Source: Bryobacterales bacterium (GTDB taxonomy: Bacteria; Acidobacteriota; Terriglobia; Bryobacterales; Bryobacteraceae). Taken from it: 6,363 nt of DNA. Under the pieces are notes generated by a model. It had not been told where the DNA came from and did no database searches. It saw only the letters and a list, made by a program, of their open reading frames with translations. The DNA lies in NCBI GenBank assembly GCA_009697495.1, contig SHUN01000179.1, positions 1 through 6,363 on the forward strand, written 5' to 3'. The position numbers were made by a program, and so were the translations under genes. Shown one piece after another: positions 5,864 through 6,363 of this stretch; the first letter of the stretch is position 1, and every line of letters begins with the position of its first letter.

Positions 5864-6363
5864 GCTCTTCTCCCATCGGCTCTCGCACCAAAGGCATCTC
5901 GATCCGCAGCGACGTCCCGTTTCCCTCGTCTGACAATATCGCCATCGACCCGTTTAACTCCCGCACCCGCTCCTGTATTCCCAATAGTCCCAGTCCCGTT
6001 TTTGGATTCGGCCGCGCCGCCATTCCCACTCCGTCATCCCGGATCACCAGCCGCAGCCAGTCTCCTGTCCCGCTCACCGAAACGTCAATCCGGCTCGCTT
6101 TCGCGTGCCTCGCGCAGTTCGTCAACGCCTCCTGCACCACCCGATACGTGCACGTCCGGTAGGCCTCCGGAAGCGTGTCCACCTCCCCGTCCATGTTGAC
6201 ATTCACCGGACAATTGTACCGCCGGGAATAGTCGCGCGCCAGCCACTGCAGCGCCGGCCCCAGCCCAATATCGTCCAACATCGACGGCCGTAATCCCATC
6301 GATAGATCCCGTACCGTTCCCACAATCGTGTCTATCAGTCCCTTGCACTCCGCCGCATGCGCC
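5841..6363 (-). CDS. NarL-type sensor histidine kinase, C-terminal part, runs off right edge
   Basis: The minus-strand frame is open from the right edge to the TGA at 5843-5841, giving 173 visible residues. The first, AHAAECKGLIDTIVGTVRDL then SMGLRPSMLDDIGLGPAL, is the second helix of a HisKA_3 dimerisation domain; the phospho-accepting histidine lies outside the window. The HATPase_c domain follows with its N box (YRVVQEALTNCARHAKAS), G1 box (DDGVGM) and G2 box (GLGLLGIQERV). It ends with GTSLRIEMPL, the usual last strand, plus a short tail. The protein should autophosphorylate and pass phosphate to the response regulator that overlaps it by 23 bp. A GTG at 6323 could be misread as a start, but the HisKA_3 helix continues upstream of it, so this is an incomplete gene. 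The input domain and signal are unseen. Confidence 0.95.
   Translation of the reverse strand, partial: AHAAECKGLIDTIVGTVRDLSMGLRPSMLDDIGLGPALQWLARDYSRRYNCPVNVNMDGEVDTLPEAYRTCTYRVVQEALTNCARHAKASRIDVSVSGTGDWLRLVIRDDGVGMAARPNPKTGLGLLGIQERVRELNGSMAILSDEGNGTSLRIEMPLVREPMGEERAYSVSG
5870..5874 (-). promoter_or_regulatory. Ribosome binding site GGGAG fixing the response-regulator GTG start
   Basis: On the minus strand GGGAG lies 6 nt before the GTG at 5863. It supports that non-ATG start, which gives the canonical receiver opening MRILLADDHG. It sits within the last codons of the kinase gene. Confidence 0.7.

Overview
The window looks like chromosomal DNA from a GC-rich, Gram-negative heterotroph. 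A Tat-exported lipoprotein mutarotase next to an SSS-family symporter, a YjhG-type sugar-acid dehydratase, NarL-type two-component genes and scattered toxin-antitoxin remnants fit soil Acidobacteriota (Solibacter/Bryobacter-like) best. That placement is an impression from gene style and carries low-to-moderate confidence. No rRNA, tRNA, CRISPR array, transposase or phage gene is visible.

Layout. (1) Positions 1-1895, minus strand: a two-gene unit. A mutarotase (717-1895) with a Tat/lipobox signal is followed after 1 nt by a sodium/solute symporter that runs off the left edge (715-1). (2) Positions 1896-2535, plus strand: a divergent spacer, then a HicAB toxin-antitoxin module. The hicA toxin is frameshifted; the hicB antitoxin (2290-2535) is intact. 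(3) Positions 2512-4455, minus strand: a complete YjhG/YagF-type D-xylonate dehydratase whose 3' end overlaps hicB tail to tail by 24 bp. (4) Positions 4514-4942, plus strand: a second toxin-antitoxin module with an intact small antitoxin and a ParE/RelE-type toxin that is also frameshifted. (5) Positions 4943-5221: a spacer without a convincing gene. It holds a 41-bp relic of a dehydratase N-terminus, matching 4356-4396. (6) Positions 5222-6363, minus strand: a NarL/FixJ response regulator preceded by a histidine kinase that runs off the right edge. The two overlap by 23 bp.

How the genes fit together. The mutarotase and symporter look like a sugar-uptake pair: the epimerase interconverts anomers outside the cytoplasmic membrane and the symporter imports the sugar. 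The dehydratase would act on an aldonic acid such as D-xylonate in an oxidative, non-phosphorylative pentose route (Dahms/Weimberg type). The two-component system could regulate nearby genes, but nothing in the sequence proves that. The notable pattern is two toxin-antitoxin modules flanking the dehydratase, each with a broken toxin and an apparently intact antitoxin. There is also a reversal of G/C strand bias near 1.9-2.5 kb and a relic of a second dehydratase gene just after the response regulator. Together these suggest a patchwork region shaped by insertion, recombination and decay.
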